In this document: in pieces, positions 16,789-26,477 of the stretch
Numbering within the stretch: position 1 is the first letter of the stretch
How the letters are laid out: every line of letters starts with the position of its first letter
Source of the DNA: Natrinema salaciae
GTDB lineage: Archaea > Halobacteriota > Halobacteria > Halobacteriales > Natrialbaceae
Assembly: GCF_900110865.1 (NCBI RefSeq)
Contig: NZ_FOFD01000002.1
Coordinates: 678,835-742,834 of the forward strand
Length of the DNA: 64,000 nt
Reading direction: 5' to 3'
Program-made: the position numbers and the translations under genes
Notes under the pieces: model-generated
Databases searched by the model: none
The model's input: only the letters and a program-made list of their open reading frames with translations
What the model was told of the DNA's origin: nothing

Positions 16789-17364
16789 ATGACTGCACCC
16801 ACTCTCGTCCCAGACACGCGCAACACGTTCGAAAGCACCATCGGCGGCTACACGGTCGGCGGCCGCGCCCACAGCCTCTCGGCCTGGTTCGTCCTCTCGC
16901 TCCGGCTCATGATGGGCTGGGCGTTCGCCTACTCCGGGTTCACGAAGCTCGTCGCAGCCGAACCGTTCAGCGCCGGCGGCTACCTGACCGCCGTCGCGGC
17001 GACCAACGGCAACCCGCTCGCTGACCTCTTCGCCTGGATGGGCTCGACGCCGTGGTTCGTCGAGTTCGCGAACGTCGCCGTCCCGTGGGGCGAGCTCCTG
17101 ATCGGCCTCGGGCTGCTCGTCGGCGCGCTCGTCCGGCTCGCGGCGTTCTTCGGCGCGCTCATGATGCTCATGTTCTACTTCGGGAACTGGGACGTCGCCC
17201 ACGGCGTCATCAACGGGGACTTCGCGTACATGCTCGTCTTCCTCGCCGTCGCCGCCTTCGGTGCCGGCCGGATCCTCGGCCTCGACGCCCGCATCGAGAG
17301 CTACGACCTCGGCGGCGAACCCCTCCTCGAGCGCTACCCCCGCCTCGAGTACATCCTCGGCTAA
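16789..17364 (+). CDS. DoxX/DoxD-family membrane protein
   Basis: A 191-residue membrane protein of the DoxX family: ARSL-type first helix WFVLSLRLMMGWAFAYSGFTKL, FVEFANVAVPWGELLIGLGLL and a final helix AYMLVFLAVAAFGAGRILGLD, four helices in all. The family includes thiosulfate:quinone oxidoreductase subunit DoxD, and related membrane components of stress-related redox complexes; many haloarchaea carry several solitary copies. No partner DoxA-type gene is near, so the role is undefined. It has a well-formed promoter of its own and is convergent with the thiolase. Confidence 0.85.
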   Translation: MTAPTLVPDTRNTFESTIGGYTVGGRAHSLSAWFVLSLRLMMGWAFAYSGFTKLVAAEPFSAGGYLTAVAATNGNPLADLFAWMGSTPWFVEFANVAVPWGELLIGLGLLVGALVRLAAFFGALMMLMFYFGNWDVAHGVINGDFAYMLVFLAVAAFGAGRILGLDARIESYDLGGEPLLERYPRLEYILG

Positions 17365-17612
17365 GGGGACTCTCGTTCCGGTCCTGTCGTCGTAATCACG
17401 TTTTCCGGTACCCGAACCGTCGTCCCGCCCTCCCGCACGCGACGCAAACCGACCCGCCCTTCGACCACCGTTCGTCTCGCTCGTCGCGGCCTGCTCACGG
17501 TTTGCCCGGCTCCCCGTTCGCATCGCCGCGATTCCCGCTGACTTCGTTCGCTCCGAACCGCGCGTCGCTCCTCGCTCGCAAAACCTGGACGAAAAGGCCT
17601 CGGACGGGCCTC

Positions 17613-18755
17613 TCAGGGACGTTCGAACTCGATCGCCGCACCTTGTCCGAAGCCGACACACTCGGTCGCGATGCCGCGATCGACGCCCCGGCGATTCATC
17701 TCGTGGACGAGCGTCACCGGCAGTCGCGCGCCGGAACAGCCCAGCGGGTGACCGATGGCGATCGCGCCGCCGTTGACGTTCAGCTGGTCGTCCGGAATGC
17801 CGAGTTCGCGCTGGGAGTACAGCGTCTGGCTGGCGAACGCCTCGTTGATCTCGACGAGGCCGTAGTCGTCGATCTCGCGGTCCGCGCGCTCGAGGAGCCC
17901 CTCGGTCGCGGGGACCGGGCCGACGCCCATGATCGTCGGGTCGACGCCGGCGACGTAGCTGGTGCCGACTTCCGCGAGGACCTCGAGGTCGTTCTCGTCG
18001 GCGAAGTCACGACTGGTGAGCATGACGCCGGCCGCGCCGTCGGCGATCTGCGAGGCGTTACCGGGCGTGACCGTGCCGTCCTCCTTGAACACGGTGGGCA
18101 GTTCGGCGAGCTTTTCGGTGGTCGTGCCGGGGCGGAGTCCCTCGTCCTCGTCGTGGACGCCGTCCTCGGTTTCCAGGGGCACGATCTCGTCGTCGAACCG
18201 GCCCGCTTCGGTGGCTTCGACCGCGCGCTGTTGACTCCGCGCGCCGTACTCGTCTTGCTCCTCCCGGCTGATGTCGTACTCCTCGGCGACCTTCTCGGCG
18301 GTCATCCCCATCTGGAGGTTCCGCATTCCGTATTTCTCGTCGAGCTTGGGGTACATGTCGCCGGCGTCGCCGCCCCCCATCTTGACGCGGCTCATGCTCT
18401 CGACGCCGCCGGCGATGACCGCGTCGTGGCGGCCCGCGGCGATCGAGTCCGCGGCGCTGATGATCGCTTGGGCGGAGGAGGCACACTGACGGTCGATGGT
18501 CGTCGCGGGAACCGACTCGCCCAGCTCCGAGAAGAGCGCGATCTGTCGCGCGATGTTCGTTCGCTGCTCCGAGCGCTGCTGTGCACAGCCCCACATCAGG
18601 TCGTCGACGGCCTCGCCCTCGACGCCCGTCTCGGCGAGCATCTCGTCGACCAGCGGAATCGAGAGGTCCTCGCTTCGGATATCTGCGAGCGCACCGTCCT
18701 CTCTTCCCTGTGCGGTTCTAACAGCGCTAACGATTACTGGCGTATTGGCTGACAT
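17613..18755 (-). CDS. Thiolase (acetyl-CoA C-acyltransferase)
   Basis: A 380-residue thiolase. The acyl-accepting Cys91 lies in [10 protein letters not shown], the His in [17 protein letters not shown] and the second catalytic Cys in [12 protein letters not shown] near residue 368, where most thiolases read CIGGGQG. Length and spacing are standard. The enzyme either cleaves 3-ketoacyl-CoA in beta-oxidation or condenses acetyl-CoA units; the sequence alone does not decide. It stands alone, with an AT-rich promoter at 18756-18790. The 248 bp between it and DoxX contains only GC-rich CGCTCG/GTTCGC-type filler. Confidence 0.92.
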   Translation of the reverse strand: MSANTPVIVSAVRTAQGREDGALADIRSEDLSIPLVDEMLAETGVEGEAVDDLMWGCAQQRSEQRTNIARQIALFSELGESVPATTIDRQCASSAQAIISAADSIAAGRHDAVIAGGVESMSRVKMGGGDAGDMYPKLDEKYGMRNLQMGMTAEKVAEEYDISREEQDEYGARSQQRAVEATEAGRFDDEIVPLETEDGVHDEDEGLRPGTTTEKLAELPTVFKEDGTVTPGNASQIADGAAGVMLTSRDFADENDLEVLAEVGTSYVAGVDPTIMGVGPVPATEGLLERADREIDDYGLVEINEAFASQTLYSQRELGIPDDQLNVNGGAIAIGHPLGCSGARLPVTLVHEMNRRGVDRGIATECVGFGQGAAIEFERP

Positions 18756-18956
18756 TGTATACCATCATTTTTCGTGGACATAAATAGCTACCCTCTCCGG
18801 AAAGCGACGAGCGGACCCACCGAACAACTGTAGGCGTCACTCCCGAGCGATCGAGACGGCCGATACCCCGTCGGACCGCTCGAGAGCCGGACCCTGAGCC
18901 ATTTCCGACACGTGTTGTATCACAGAACTTATTAGGTGAATTGACAACTAGACGGT

Positions 18957-19964
18957 ATGGTCCACCGCCGCCAGATTCTGCTCACGACACTCGCCGCCGG
19001 AGCGACCGCGACTGCGGGTTGTGTGGGCGACGATCCCTCCGACGAAAACAGCGACGATCAGTCGGCGAACTCGAGCGACGAGAACGTTCCACCGGATCTA
19101 GAGCTCACGTCCGACGGCGTCTACCGGATCGACATCGACGCCGTCAGCGACCGATCGGCGTCGATCGGCGACTCTCAGGTCACGTACGACGGCGATCCCG
19201 AAGTCATCTGGGCGTACGAACGCGCTTTCGAGTTCGACCGTCCGTCCGAGTCGACTCCCGAGTTAGCCGTCGATCCAGTCATCGACACGACCGACGACGT
19301 CGGGGGCCTCTTTTTGGCCCCGGTGTACGACGCCGACGCCGAGGGCTGGCAAATCAACGCCTACGCCGACGAGACGTACTACGAAGCCAGGGACACTCAC
19401 CAGTTCTGGATCGGACAATTTCACGCGGAACCGTCCGAAGAACGGGCGGTCAGTGACCTGGATGCGACGTTTACCGAGCACCACGACGGTATCTACCGCG
19501 CGATCGTCGAGTACGGCGAGACGCCGCCAGCGGACAAACACTCCAACGAGTTGCAAAGCGTGGTCCTCGCGAACAGCACGTGGGACGAGACGGCGCTCGA
19601 GGAAACGGACCCGATACTCGGTGTCGCTGTGGGTCCCACCCGGGTCGGACCGACGAGTCCGGACTACAACGAGGCGGACGAGGATGACCCGGCCCCGGTC
19701 GTCGATTTCTCGTTCGAGTACGATCAGAACGGGAAGACGATTACGATCGTCCACGAGGACGGGCCCGCGTTCCAGGGCGAACACGTCCAGGTCGGGTTCG
19801 AAGGCGGCCTCACCGAGGCCCAGTTCTCCGGCGAGATCGCCGCTGACGACGAACTCACCGTCGAGGTTCCGAACGCTGACCCCGGCGAGTACCTCGCGAT
19901 CGCCTGGCGAGGGGCGGATCGAGAGTACTACATCGTTCTCGATCGATTCCAGATCCCCGAGTGA
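18957..19964 (+). CDS. Tat lipoprotein of unknown function, paralogue 1
   Basis: A 335-residue secreted lipoprotein. The signal is MVHRRQILLTTLAAGATATAG with lipobox Cys21, then an acidic Ser/Asp/Asn linker (22-45). The mature domain has strands typical of a beta-rich extracellular domain. A central block, LFLAPVYDADAEGWQINAY, is followed by ADETYYEAR. The gene directly downstream is a paralogue with the same layout, and the two share this block nearly base for base. No known family recognised. A TATA-like CTTATTAGG about 28 bp upstream suggests a leaderless transcript. Confidence 0.8.
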   Translation: MVHRRQILLTTLAAGATATAGCVGDDPSDENSDDQSANSSDENVPPDLELTSDGVYRIDIDAVSDRSASIGDSQVTYDGDPEVIWAYERAFEFDRPSESTPELAVDPVIDTTDDVGGLFLAPVYDADAEGWQINAYADETYYEARDTHQFWIGQFHAEPSEERAVSDLDATFTEHHDGIYRAIVEYGETPPADKHSNELQSVVLANSTWDETALEETDPILGVAVGPTRVGPTSPDYNEADEDDPAPVVDFSFEYDQNGKTITIVHEDGPAFQGEHVQVGFEGGLTEAQFSGEIAADDELTVEVPNADPGEYLAIAWRGADREYYIVLDRFQIPE

Positions 19965-20031
19965 TCCGTCGCCGGTTCTGGCACAATATTTCGATACCCA
20001 TATACATTGATGCAATTAATACAGAACTCGT

Positions 20032-20991
20032 ATGATTCGCCGACGTAGACTCTTGCGCACGACACTCGCCGCTGGTGCGGCCGGTGTGGCGGGCTGTATG
20101 AGCGCCGAACCTGCCGATGAGCAGGACGGCGAACCGCCCGACGACGACACCCCGGCGGATCTCGAACGACTGGGCGACGGTCGCTACGAGGTCGACATCG
20201 GTGCGATCAGCGACGGCCAGGTACAGGTCCTCGAGGCTGATGCCGCGATGGGGGCGATTCTGTACATTTCGCCGATCAGAATCGAGTGGACGTACGGGCA
20301 CCTTCAGGGCGACGAGACGCCGGAGTCGTTCGACATCGACCCGGTCCTCGACACGACTGACGACGAGGCCACACTCTTTTTGGCACCGGTGTACGACGCC
20401 GACGCCGAGAACTGGCAAATCAACGCCTACGCCGACGAGACCTACGACGAGGCCAGGGAGAATCATCGGATTCACCTCGGGAGGTTCATGGGCGTCGTCG
20501 ATGACCGGGAGATCGAGGAACACGACGCGGGGTTCACCGAACATCACGACGGCGTGTATCGAGCGACCGTCGATTTCGGCCCGACGCCGGCCGATTCCGA
20601 GGATCCTCGCGCCGTTCACGTCTCGAACATGACCGTCGAGGAGGCCGATAGCGACGACGCGGGTCCCGAGGTGGGCGGGTTCCTGCACCCGAACGTCATC
20701 GACCGCGACCCGCCCGCGGTTCCGACCGTCGAGTTCTCGTTCGCGTACGACGACACGGCCCGCCAAGTCACGATCACTCACGAGAGCGGTGATACGCTCC
20801 AGGGAGAGTCGACGTGGATCGGGTTCGGAGGCAATCGCACCGACGAACAGTTCTCCGGCGAAGTCACGCCAGGCGATCAGCTCACCGTCGCAGTGGCGGA
20901 TGCAAACCCGGACGACCCCCTCGTGATCGTCTGGGACAATTCGACCACGGACGAGGGCATCCCGCTCGGTACCTTCGAGATACCGGAGTGA
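20032..20991 (+). CDS. Tat lipoprotein of unknown function, paralogue 2
   Basis: A 319-residue secreted lipoprotein. Its twin-arginine signal starts MIRRRRLLRTTLAAGA and the lipobox cysteine is in VAGC near residue 22, followed by an acidic linker. Layout and several segments match the preceding gene: GDGRYEVDIGAISD against SDGVYRIDIDAVSD, the LFLAPVYDADAE block, FTEHHDGVYRATV and an EYDQ/AYDD-type strand near the end. It starts 67 bp after the upstream paralogue and has its own AT-rich upstream sequence. It is a tandem duplication that has diverged except for one block. Function unknown, probably cell surface. Confidence 0.8.
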   Translation: MIRRRRLLRTTLAAGAAGVAGCMSAEPADEQDGEPPDDDTPADLERLGDGRYEVDIGAISDGQVQVLEADAAMGAILYISPIRIEWTYGHLQGDETPESFDIDPVLDTTDDEATLFLAPVYDADAENWQINAYADETYDEARENHRIHLGRFMGVVDDREIEEHDAGFTEHHDGVYRATVDFGPTPADSEDPRAVHVSNMTVEEADSDDAGPEVGGFLHPNVIDRDPPAVPTVEFSFAYDDTARQVTITHESGDTLQGESTWIGFGGNRTDEQFSGEVTPGDQLTVAVADANPDDPLVIVWDNSTTDEGIPLGTFEIPE

Positions 20992-21052
20992 GCCAGTGCC
21001 GGCCCGGGCGGCGTCCCGTGAGAGTAGCCCCGCTGCCGCCGGCGCACCGTCG

Positions 21053-22357
21053 CTATTGCTCGTCGTCGCGCTCGAGCGAGACGCCCAGCTCCTCGAGCAG
21101 GCCGAAGAAGCCCGGGAACGAGACATCGACGTGGTCGGCACCCTCGATGGTGGTCTCGCCGTCGGCGACCAGCCCCGCGAGCGCGAGCGCCATGATGATT
21201 CGGTGATCGGCCCGGCCCCGAACGGTCGCCCCCTCGAGCGTCGATTGGCTGCCGTGGATCGTCAGCGAGTCGCGTTCTTCGGTCGTTTCGACCCCCATCT
21301 TTCCCAGTTCCTCGGCCATCGCGCTCACGCGGTCGGTCTCCTTGTACCGGACGTGTTCGGCGTTCGTGATCCGCGTGTCGCCGTCCGCGACCGCGCCGAG
21401 GGTCGCGATCGTCGGGAGGAGATCCGGCGTGTCCGCCACGTCGACCTCGACGCCTTCGAGCGGCGACTTCGAGACGTCGATCGTGCCCGCCTCTCGATCC
21501 CAGTCGACCGCGGCACCCATCCGCTCGACGATGTCGACGATGGCGCTGTCGCCCTGCGCGCTCGGGTGTGCGCCTTCGATCCGGACGCCATCGCCCTCGT
21601 CGCCGGCGATCGCACCGGCCGCCAGCGGGTAGGAGATCGAGGAGAAGTCGCCCGGAACCGCGTACTCGCCATCCGCGGGCGCGTAGGACTGTCCCCCGTC
21701 GACGGCGAACCCGCCCTCCGTCTTCCGGGCCTCGACGCCGAAATCCGCGAGGACCTCGAGCGTGATGTCGACGTACGGGGCGGACTTGAGATCCGTCTCG
21801 AGGTCGATCGCGATCCCCTCGTCGGTGACCGCACCGGCCATCAGCAGGGCGGTGATGTACTGCGAGGAGACGTCGCCCGGAATGGCCACCTCGCCGCCAG
21901 CGAGGGGACCGGTGACGACCAGCGGGGCCTGCCCGTTTCCGCGAGTGCTGTACGCCTCGGCCTCGAGATCGGACAGGGCCTCGAGCAGCGGGCCCTGCGG
22001 CCGCGACCGCAGCGACTCGTCCCCGGTCAGCACCACAGTGCCGTCGGCCAGCGCTGCCGCTGCGGTGACGAGGCGCATCGTCGTCCCGCTGTTCCCGCAG
22101 TCGATGACGTCCGCCGGAACGTCGGGCCGGCCGTCGAACCCGTCGATCTCGAGGGTACCGTCCTCGGCTCGGTCGACGTCGCCGCCGAACAGTTCGACCG
22201 CTCGCGCGGTCGCCTGCGTATCCGCGCTCCAGAGCGCGTCGCGAACGGTCGCCTCGTCGGCGTAGCCGGCCGCGAGGATCGCCCGATGCGTGTAACTCTT
22301 CGATGGCGGTGCTCGCGCCGTCCCCGCGACGCTCGAGGGCGTGATCGTGACGTTCAT
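21053..22357 (-). CDS. aroA: 3-phosphoshikimate 1-carboxyvinyltransferase (EPSP synthase)
   Basis: A 434-residue EPSP synthase. The start [18 protein letters not shown] contains the conserved PSKS substrate site. [11 protein letters not shown] matches the GNSGT motif, and a [18 protein letters not shown] motif lies near residue 340. Two inside-out alpha-beta domains are evident from the repeated strand pattern. It joins shikimate-3-phosphate with PEP, the step before chorismate synthase (aroC, 7 kb away). The ATG at 22357 starts at the usual family N-terminus. It is convergent with the upstream lipoprotein gene, with 61 bp between stops. Confidence 0.97.
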   Translation of the reverse strand: MNVTITPSSVAGTARAPPSKSYTHRAILAAGYADEATVRDALWSADTQATARAVELFGGDVDRAEDGTLEIDGFDGRPDVPADVIDCGNSGTTMRLVTAAAALADGTVVLTGDESLRSRPQGPLLEALSDLEAEAYSTRGNGQAPLVVTGPLAGGEVAIPGDVSSQYITALLMAGAVTDEGIAIDLETDLKSAPYVDITLEVLADFGVEARKTEGGFAVDGGQSYAPADGEYAVPGDFSSISYPLAAGAIAGDEGDGVRIEGAHPSAQGDSAIVDIVERMGAAVDWDREAGTIDVSKSPLEGVEVDVADTPDLLPTIATLGAVADGDTRITNAEHVRYKETDRVSAMAEELGKMGVETTEERDSLTIHGSQSTLEGATVRGRADHRIIMALALAGLVADGETTIEGADHVDVSFPGFFGLLEELGVSLERDDEQ

Positions 22358-22545
22358 GCTCGACGTGTCGCACGGTCCGCCTATGACGGTACCGGTTGCC
22401 GACGTTTGCTGGAGCCAGTTCCGACTCGCGGAACCGATCGAGATCGGTACCGAATCGAGCGATAAAAGACGATGGAATCGACGGCTCTGCGGCGATCGGT
22501 GGTCCTCGTTAGGAACGAGGATGGTGTTTGGCTTTGCGGTGGCCG

Positions 22546-22908
22546 TCAGAAGATGCTCACATCGACGGCGTCGTCCGTATAACTCTCGTTGACCGACGCG
22601 CTAGTGTTCTCGTACGTCAGGTGAATGTCCGCATCGTGGCTGACGACGCCTTGCAGTTCGATGGTTTCGCCCTCGAAGTTCCAGTTAGACCATTCGAACT
22701 CTCCGCTCTCAGTATTGATCGTGACGTCGTCCTGATCTTCGAAATCGATCTGGACCTGGTAGTCGCCCTGATCCGCACCGGGCACGCTGATATAGATATC
22801 TCCGCTCGAGGCGGCGGCAGCGGAACCGACACTGCCGAGCGCGCCGATGGCAGCTGTCGCAGCGATACCTTTCTTTACGACTTCGCGTCGAGTATTCTTC
22901 GACGACAT
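22546..22908 (-). CDS. Small Tat-exported beta-rich protein
   Basis: A 120-residue protein. A twin-arginine signal ([20 protein letters not shown]) ends in an Ala-rich cleavage region SAAAAS. The mature part is about 85 residues, acidic, with alternating strand residues ([19 protein letters not shown], then [17 protein letters not shown]) and no cysteine. It resembles a single beta-sandwich or Ig-like secreted domain. No family recognised. The ATG at 22908 is chosen because the signal begins there; the frame is open 14 codons further upstream. Confidence 0.65.
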   Translation of the reverse strand: MSSKNTRREVVKKGIAATAAIGALGSVGSAAAASSGDIYISVPGADQGDYQVQIDFEDQDDVTINTESGEFEWSNWNFEGETIELQGVVSHDADIHLTYENTSASVNESYTDDAVDVSIF

Positions 22909-23259
22909 TGCAGTTTCTACGACTACGGGATAGACAATGAATGTTAGCAATGGTGATTTTGATGCTCGATTGCCAAAAGTAATTATATTCGGTTGGTGCC
23001 GTCCCCACTATCGTAGCCACTGAGAATCACTACACTCCGACTCGAACGGCGACGTCGCGATGAGCGTGCCAATCGTTTCAGTGGCCACGACAGCGTGTCG
23101 GCAGTGCGATCGCGGTCGAACGGACGGAGGCCTCGGTTTACCGGTCTCGACACCCGGAACCGTCGCTCGTCACTCGCCGTCGGCTGAAACGCCGAGTGAC
23201 TCGCAGAGAGACCCGTGGCTGTCTATCAGGACAGCAATGTCCGTCCGGTTGGGAAGCCG
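22909..23259. other. Intergenic region with a hairpin
   Basis: No convincing gene in 351 bp. The part next to the Tat-protein gene (22915-23000) is AT-rich and is its promoter. An inverted repeat GTCACTCG (23169-23176) and CGAGTGAC (23193-23200) frames a 16-nt interior and lies about 60 bp past the stop of the minus-strand lipoprotein gene, so it may mark the 3' end of that transcript. Confidence 0.3.
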
Positions 23260-24405
23260 TCAGCGACAATCGATCGACGAGGCGATCTCGAAGAGCGGCG
23301 TGTCTTCTCTCAGGCTCGAGACCTCGTAGGACAGGTCCGCACAGTTCCAGAAGATGGTCTGGACCCCTTCGTCCCGACGGTACGCGGTTCGTCCGTCGAG
23401 ATCGATTTGCTCGAGATCCGGTGACGTCGAGCTAAACCGCTGGGACTCCCGGACGGCCACGTAGAGTTCGCGTGCGATCACGTTCGGATCGTTGTACCAC
23501 AGTGTCGTGGTCGTCCCCCCGTACCGGTCGCCCCGCTCGACGACGGTGATCCGATCCAGTACGTACGCGTCCGCCACGTCCGGTGCCGGCAGTTCGTACG
23601 GGAGGTTCTCCTCGGCGGCCGATCGGGAGTCGAAGATGCCGTCGGGCTGGGGGCCATCGGTGACGACGGTCGCGTCCGCCGGCGGCAGGTAGGTAAACGT
23701 GTCCTCGGCGAGCCCCTCGTCGATCGAGAGGTCTGCGTACGTGACGGTCACCTCGTAGCGCGTCTCCCCGTCCTCGATGATCGCGTTTCGCTCCTTGATC
23801 GGATACCGATACTCGTCGTCGATCCAGACGGTTCGAGTCACCGACAGCGCCTCGCGGTCGTCGCTCGCCTCCAGCGGAATGACGAACTCCGTGTCCCCGA
23901 CGACGAGATCGAGCGATCGATCGACGTCCTCGACCGGCGGTCGCGTCTCGATGACGTGGGCCCTGCGACCGTCGACGGCCTCCGTTCCCTCGTAGCCGAG
24001 CCGAGACGCCGACTGCAGTTTCTCGAGCTCGCGTTTCGTTCCGTCGCTGTCGACCTTGTTCGGATGATACTTCCTGTCTGCAACCTCCGTCGCGGGGTTG
24101 TACTCCCAGGTCGTCGTCCGGTTCGTCACGATGACCGAGCCGGCTGGGACGTCCGGATCGGTCGACTCGACGACCTCGATACGCTGTTTGGCCGGCGGCT
24201 CTCGAGCGATCTCTGCGACACGCTCGAACGCGTCATCGGTGGTTTCGACTCGCATGGTTCGCTGCGCTTCGAGGTCGGTCATGTGCTGCCGTCTCTCGAT
24301 CGCGTCCTGGATGAGTGCTTCGCTCGAGGGGGTGTCGTCCGTGTAGCTCACGCAGCCAGCGAGTGCGACTGCGGCCCCCGTTGCCAGAACCCGGCGACGA
24401 TGCAT
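23260..24405 (-). CDS. Lipoprotein, LolA/outer-membrane-lipoprotein-sorting-like haloarchaeal family
   Basis: A 381-residue lipoprotein. The short signal MHRRRVLATGAAVALAG has lipobox Cys18. The domain that follows resembles LolA/LolB-like carriers: VIVTNRTTTWEYNP near 95, RTVWIDDEYRYPIKE near 205, and YEVTVTYADLSID. A C-terminal domain (about 270-381) recalls DUF4367 (TTTTLWYNDPNVIA, RTAYRRDEGVQTIFWNC). Haloarchaea have several such membrane-anchored proteins, often annotated as outer membrane lipoprotein-sorting protein though they have no outer membrane; the likely role is binding a lipid or peptide outside the cell. The ATG at 24405 is chosen because the signal starts there. Confidence 0.75.
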   Translation of the reverse strand: MHRRRVLATGAAVALAGCVSYTDDTPSSEALIQDAIERRQHMTDLEAQRTMRVETTDDAFERVAEIAREPPAKQRIEVVESTDPDVPAGSVIVTNRTTTWEYNPATEVADRKYHPNKVDSDGTKRELEKLQSASRLGYEGTEAVDGRRAHVIETRPPVEDVDRSLDLVVGDTEFVIPLEASDDREALSVTRTVWIDDEYRYPIKERNAIIEDGETRYEVTVTYADLSIDEGLAEDTFTYLPPADATVVTDGPQPDGIFDSRSAAEENLPYELPAPDVADAYVLDRITVVERGDRYGGTTTTLWYNDPNVIARELYVAVRESQRFSSTSPDLEQIDLDGRTAYRRDEGVQTIFWNCADLSYEVSSLREDTPLFEIASSIDCR

Positions 24406-24507
24406 ACGCGGGAGATATTCATACCCATTGATAAGTTTGTGGGTTCGAATCGAGCCGGAACGGACCGAATCCCCGGGATTATGTACGCCGATATCACACG
24501 TCCGTCT

Positions 24508-25704
24508 ATGAACGTCGACGTGGACCTCTCCCCGCTTCGCGAGTATCTCTCGGTCGAGAACGTAGACGGCTATCTGATCGATGACGACGCCGCGGATTCG
24601 GACCAGCGATACGTCTCCGGCTTCACCGCGCCCGACCCCTACCAGACGCTGGTGACCCGGGACGGCGTCCACCTGCTCGTCTCGGGCCTCGAGTACGGTC
24701 GCGCCAGTTCCGAGGCCACCGCGGATTCCGTCACCCGACGAGCCGCGTACGACTACCAGCGACTGGTGGCGGACCACGGCCAGTACGAGGGAACGATCCG
24801 CATGCTCGCGGCCTTCCTCGAGGACCACGACGTCGCGTCGGTCGCCGTTCCGCGGAACTTCCCGACAGGGACCGCAGACGGGCTCCGCGAGCACGGCCTC
24901 GCGGTGACGGTCGAACCCGACGGGATCGTGACGGACATCCGCGCGACGAAAACGGACTGGGAGATCGACCAGATTCGGGCGAGCCAGCGGGCCAACGAGG
25001 CCGCGATGGCCAGAGCGGAGGAGTTGATCGCAACCGCGGACGTCGAGGACGGAGTCCTCGTCCGCGACGGCGAGCCGCTCACCAGCGAGGACGTCACAGA
25101 GGAGATCGAGGTTACCTTGCTCCGCCACGGCTGTGCGCTCGACGAGACCATCGTCGCCTGCGGAGCCGACGGCGCTGACCCGCACGACCGCGGCAGCGGC
25201 CCGCTCGAGCCCGACGAGTTGATCGTGATCGACATCTTCCCCCGGGACAAGGAGACGGGCTACTTCGCGGACATGACCCGGACGTTCGCTCGCGGGGAGC
25301 CCGGCGACGAGGCCCGGCGGCGCTACGACGTCACGCGGGAGGCCTACGAAGCCGCCCTCGAGACGGTCGCGGCGGGCGTGACGGGAGCCGACGTTCACGA
25401 CGCGGCCTGCGACGTGATCGAAGACGCGGGCTACGAGACGCTCCGGAGCGATCCGAACGCCGAGACGGGATTCATCCACAGCACCGGTCACGGCGTCGGC
25501 CTCGACATCCACGAGGAGCCGAGCGTCTCGCCCGCCGGCGGCGAACTCCAGGCCGGCCACGTGATCTCGATCGAACCCGGCATCTACGACCCCGCGGTTG
25601 GCGGCGTCCGCATCGAGGACCTCGTGGCCGTCACCGAAGACGGCTACGAGAACCTGACGGCGTACCGGATCGGACTCGAGCCGACGGCCGGCGGTCGACA
25701 GTAA
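24508..25704 (+). CDS. Xaa-Pro peptidase (M24 family)
   Basis: A 398-residue creatinase/prolidase-type protein: N-terminal domain residues 1-150, then the pita-bread M24 catalytic domain. Metal ligands are visible in order: VIDIFPRD (Asp), YFADMTRTF (Asp), HSTGHGVGLDIHE (His), ISIEPGIYD (Glu) and VRIEDLVAV (Glu). The enzyme removes N-terminal residues before proline in the cytoplasm using two metal ions. I chose the ATG at 24508, where the family's N-terminus begins; an in-frame ATG at 24481 would add nine residues. It is divergent from the lipoprotein gene, 102 bp apart. Confidence 0.92.
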   Translation: MNVDVDLSPLREYLSVENVDGYLIDDDAADSDQRYVSGFTAPDPYQTLVTRDGVHLLVSGLEYGRASSEATADSVTRRAAYDYQRLVADHGQYEGTIRMLAAFLEDHDVASVAVPRNFPTGTADGLREHGLAVTVEPDGIVTDIRATKTDWEIDQIRASQRANEAAMARAEELIATADVEDGVLVRDGEPLTSEDVTEEIEVTLLRHGCALDETIVACGADGADPHDRGSGPLEPDELIVIDIFPRDKETGYFADMTRTFARGEPGDEARRRYDVTREAYEAALETVAAGVTGADVHDAACDVIEDAGYETLRSDPNAETGFIHSTGHGVGLDIHEEPSVSPAGGELQAGHVISIEPGIYDPAVGGVRIEDLVAVTEDGYENLTAYRIGLEPTAGGRQ

Positions 25705-25860
25705 CGTGGGAAGGACGGGTGAATCGGGTCCCGTCGGAGACAGGGAGACGACCTGCATCCGCGTGCGAAATCGTTCTCAGTACCCAGCGGTGGGTGGAGA
25801 AAAATACCAGCCGGTTGGCACAGCCCGGTGTCTCCCTGCACGACCGTTGTACTATCCCAA

Positions 25861-25905
25861 CCGCAGTCGGGATTCCTCCGCCTTCAGGCGGAGGAGACTG
25901 TCAAT
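25861..25905 (+). mobile_element. Orphan right-end hairpin of an IS200/IS605-type element
   Basis: A perfect 9-bp stem, TCCTCCGCC (25874-25882) and GGCGGAGGA (25887-25895), with loop TTCA. It sits in a context AGTCGGGAT-hairpin-GACTGTCAAT that resembles the 3' ends of haloarchaeal tnpB-only (IS1341-type) elements. No tnpB gene or transposase fragment is recognisable beside it, so this would be a solo end left after loss of the element. It could also be an ordinary terminator between two genes on opposite strands. Confidence 0.4.
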
Positions 25906-25928
25906 CGCCCGCGTCGTCGCCACTGCCG

Positions 25929-26393
25929 CTATTCGACTTGAATATCGGCGACCATCGTGTTCGGGTGGACCTCGCAGATGTAGGTGACCATCTCGCTGCT
26001 GGCCTCGAACTCGAGCCACTGGTCTTCGGGTTCGGTGACCCGCTCGGTCACGAGATCGTCGACGACCTCGTCGTTTTCGTCGTAGATCGCGATGTTGTGT
26101 TCGGCGCCGTCGCCGGTCGTCCAGCCCATCTCGTAGGTTGCTCCCTCCTGGAGGATGAGCGTCGGGTTCTCCTCGTCAGCGATCGCGTCGGGCGCGATAC
26201 CGAGCCAGCCGGCCGTCTGCCCGTCGAACTCGATCTGTGTGTCGGGCTCGATCTCGATACCGCCATCGCCACCGCCGTTCCCGCCGTCCCCACCGTTACC
26301 GTCGCCACTGCAGCCGGCGATGAACGCGATCGACGCCGCGGCACCTGTTAGCTCGAGCATCCGCCGTCGGGACACGCCCCTCTCTTGTGTCAT
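25929..26393 (-). CDS. Halocyanin-like blue copper lipoprotein
   Basis: A 154-residue lipoprotein: Tat signal with SRRRMLELTG and lipobox Cys (FIAGC), a Gly/Asp/Asn-rich linker, then a cupredoxin domain. Copper ligands: His in GAEHNIAIY, and Cys, His and the likely axial Met in TYICEVHPNTM, the canonical C-x2-H-x3-M spacing. Halocyanins carry electrons between membrane complexes on the cell surface. The ATG at 26393 follows a possible GTG one codon upstream. It stands alone next to an aldo/keto reductase, with the IS-like hairpin beyond its 3' end. Confidence 0.9.
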   Translation of the reverse strand: MTQERGVSRRRMLELTGAAASIAFIAGCSGDGNGGDGGNGGGDGGIEIEPDTQIEFDGQTAGWLGIAPDAIADEENPTLILQEGATYEMGWTTGDGAEHNIAIYDENDEVVDDLVTERVTEPEDQWLEFEASSEMVTYICEVHPNTMVADIQVE

Positions 26394-26477
26394 CACGTTC
26401 GCTTCGGGCCCAACAGCAATAAGCAGAGAGACAAATCCGACTGACTGGGAACGTCGCTCCAGCGACGAGCGACCGGC

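Noticed and set aside
17365-17612. GC-rich spacer with repeated CGCTCG and GTTCGC strings between DoxX and thiolase
   Set aside because: Common haloarchaeal filler with no stable hairpin or repeat unit that I could define.
23956-25758. Long extensions of the lipoprotein and peptidase frames toward each other
   Set aside because: The extensions overlap on opposite strands; each real gene starts at a signal peptide or at the family N-terminus, so the extra parts were cut off.
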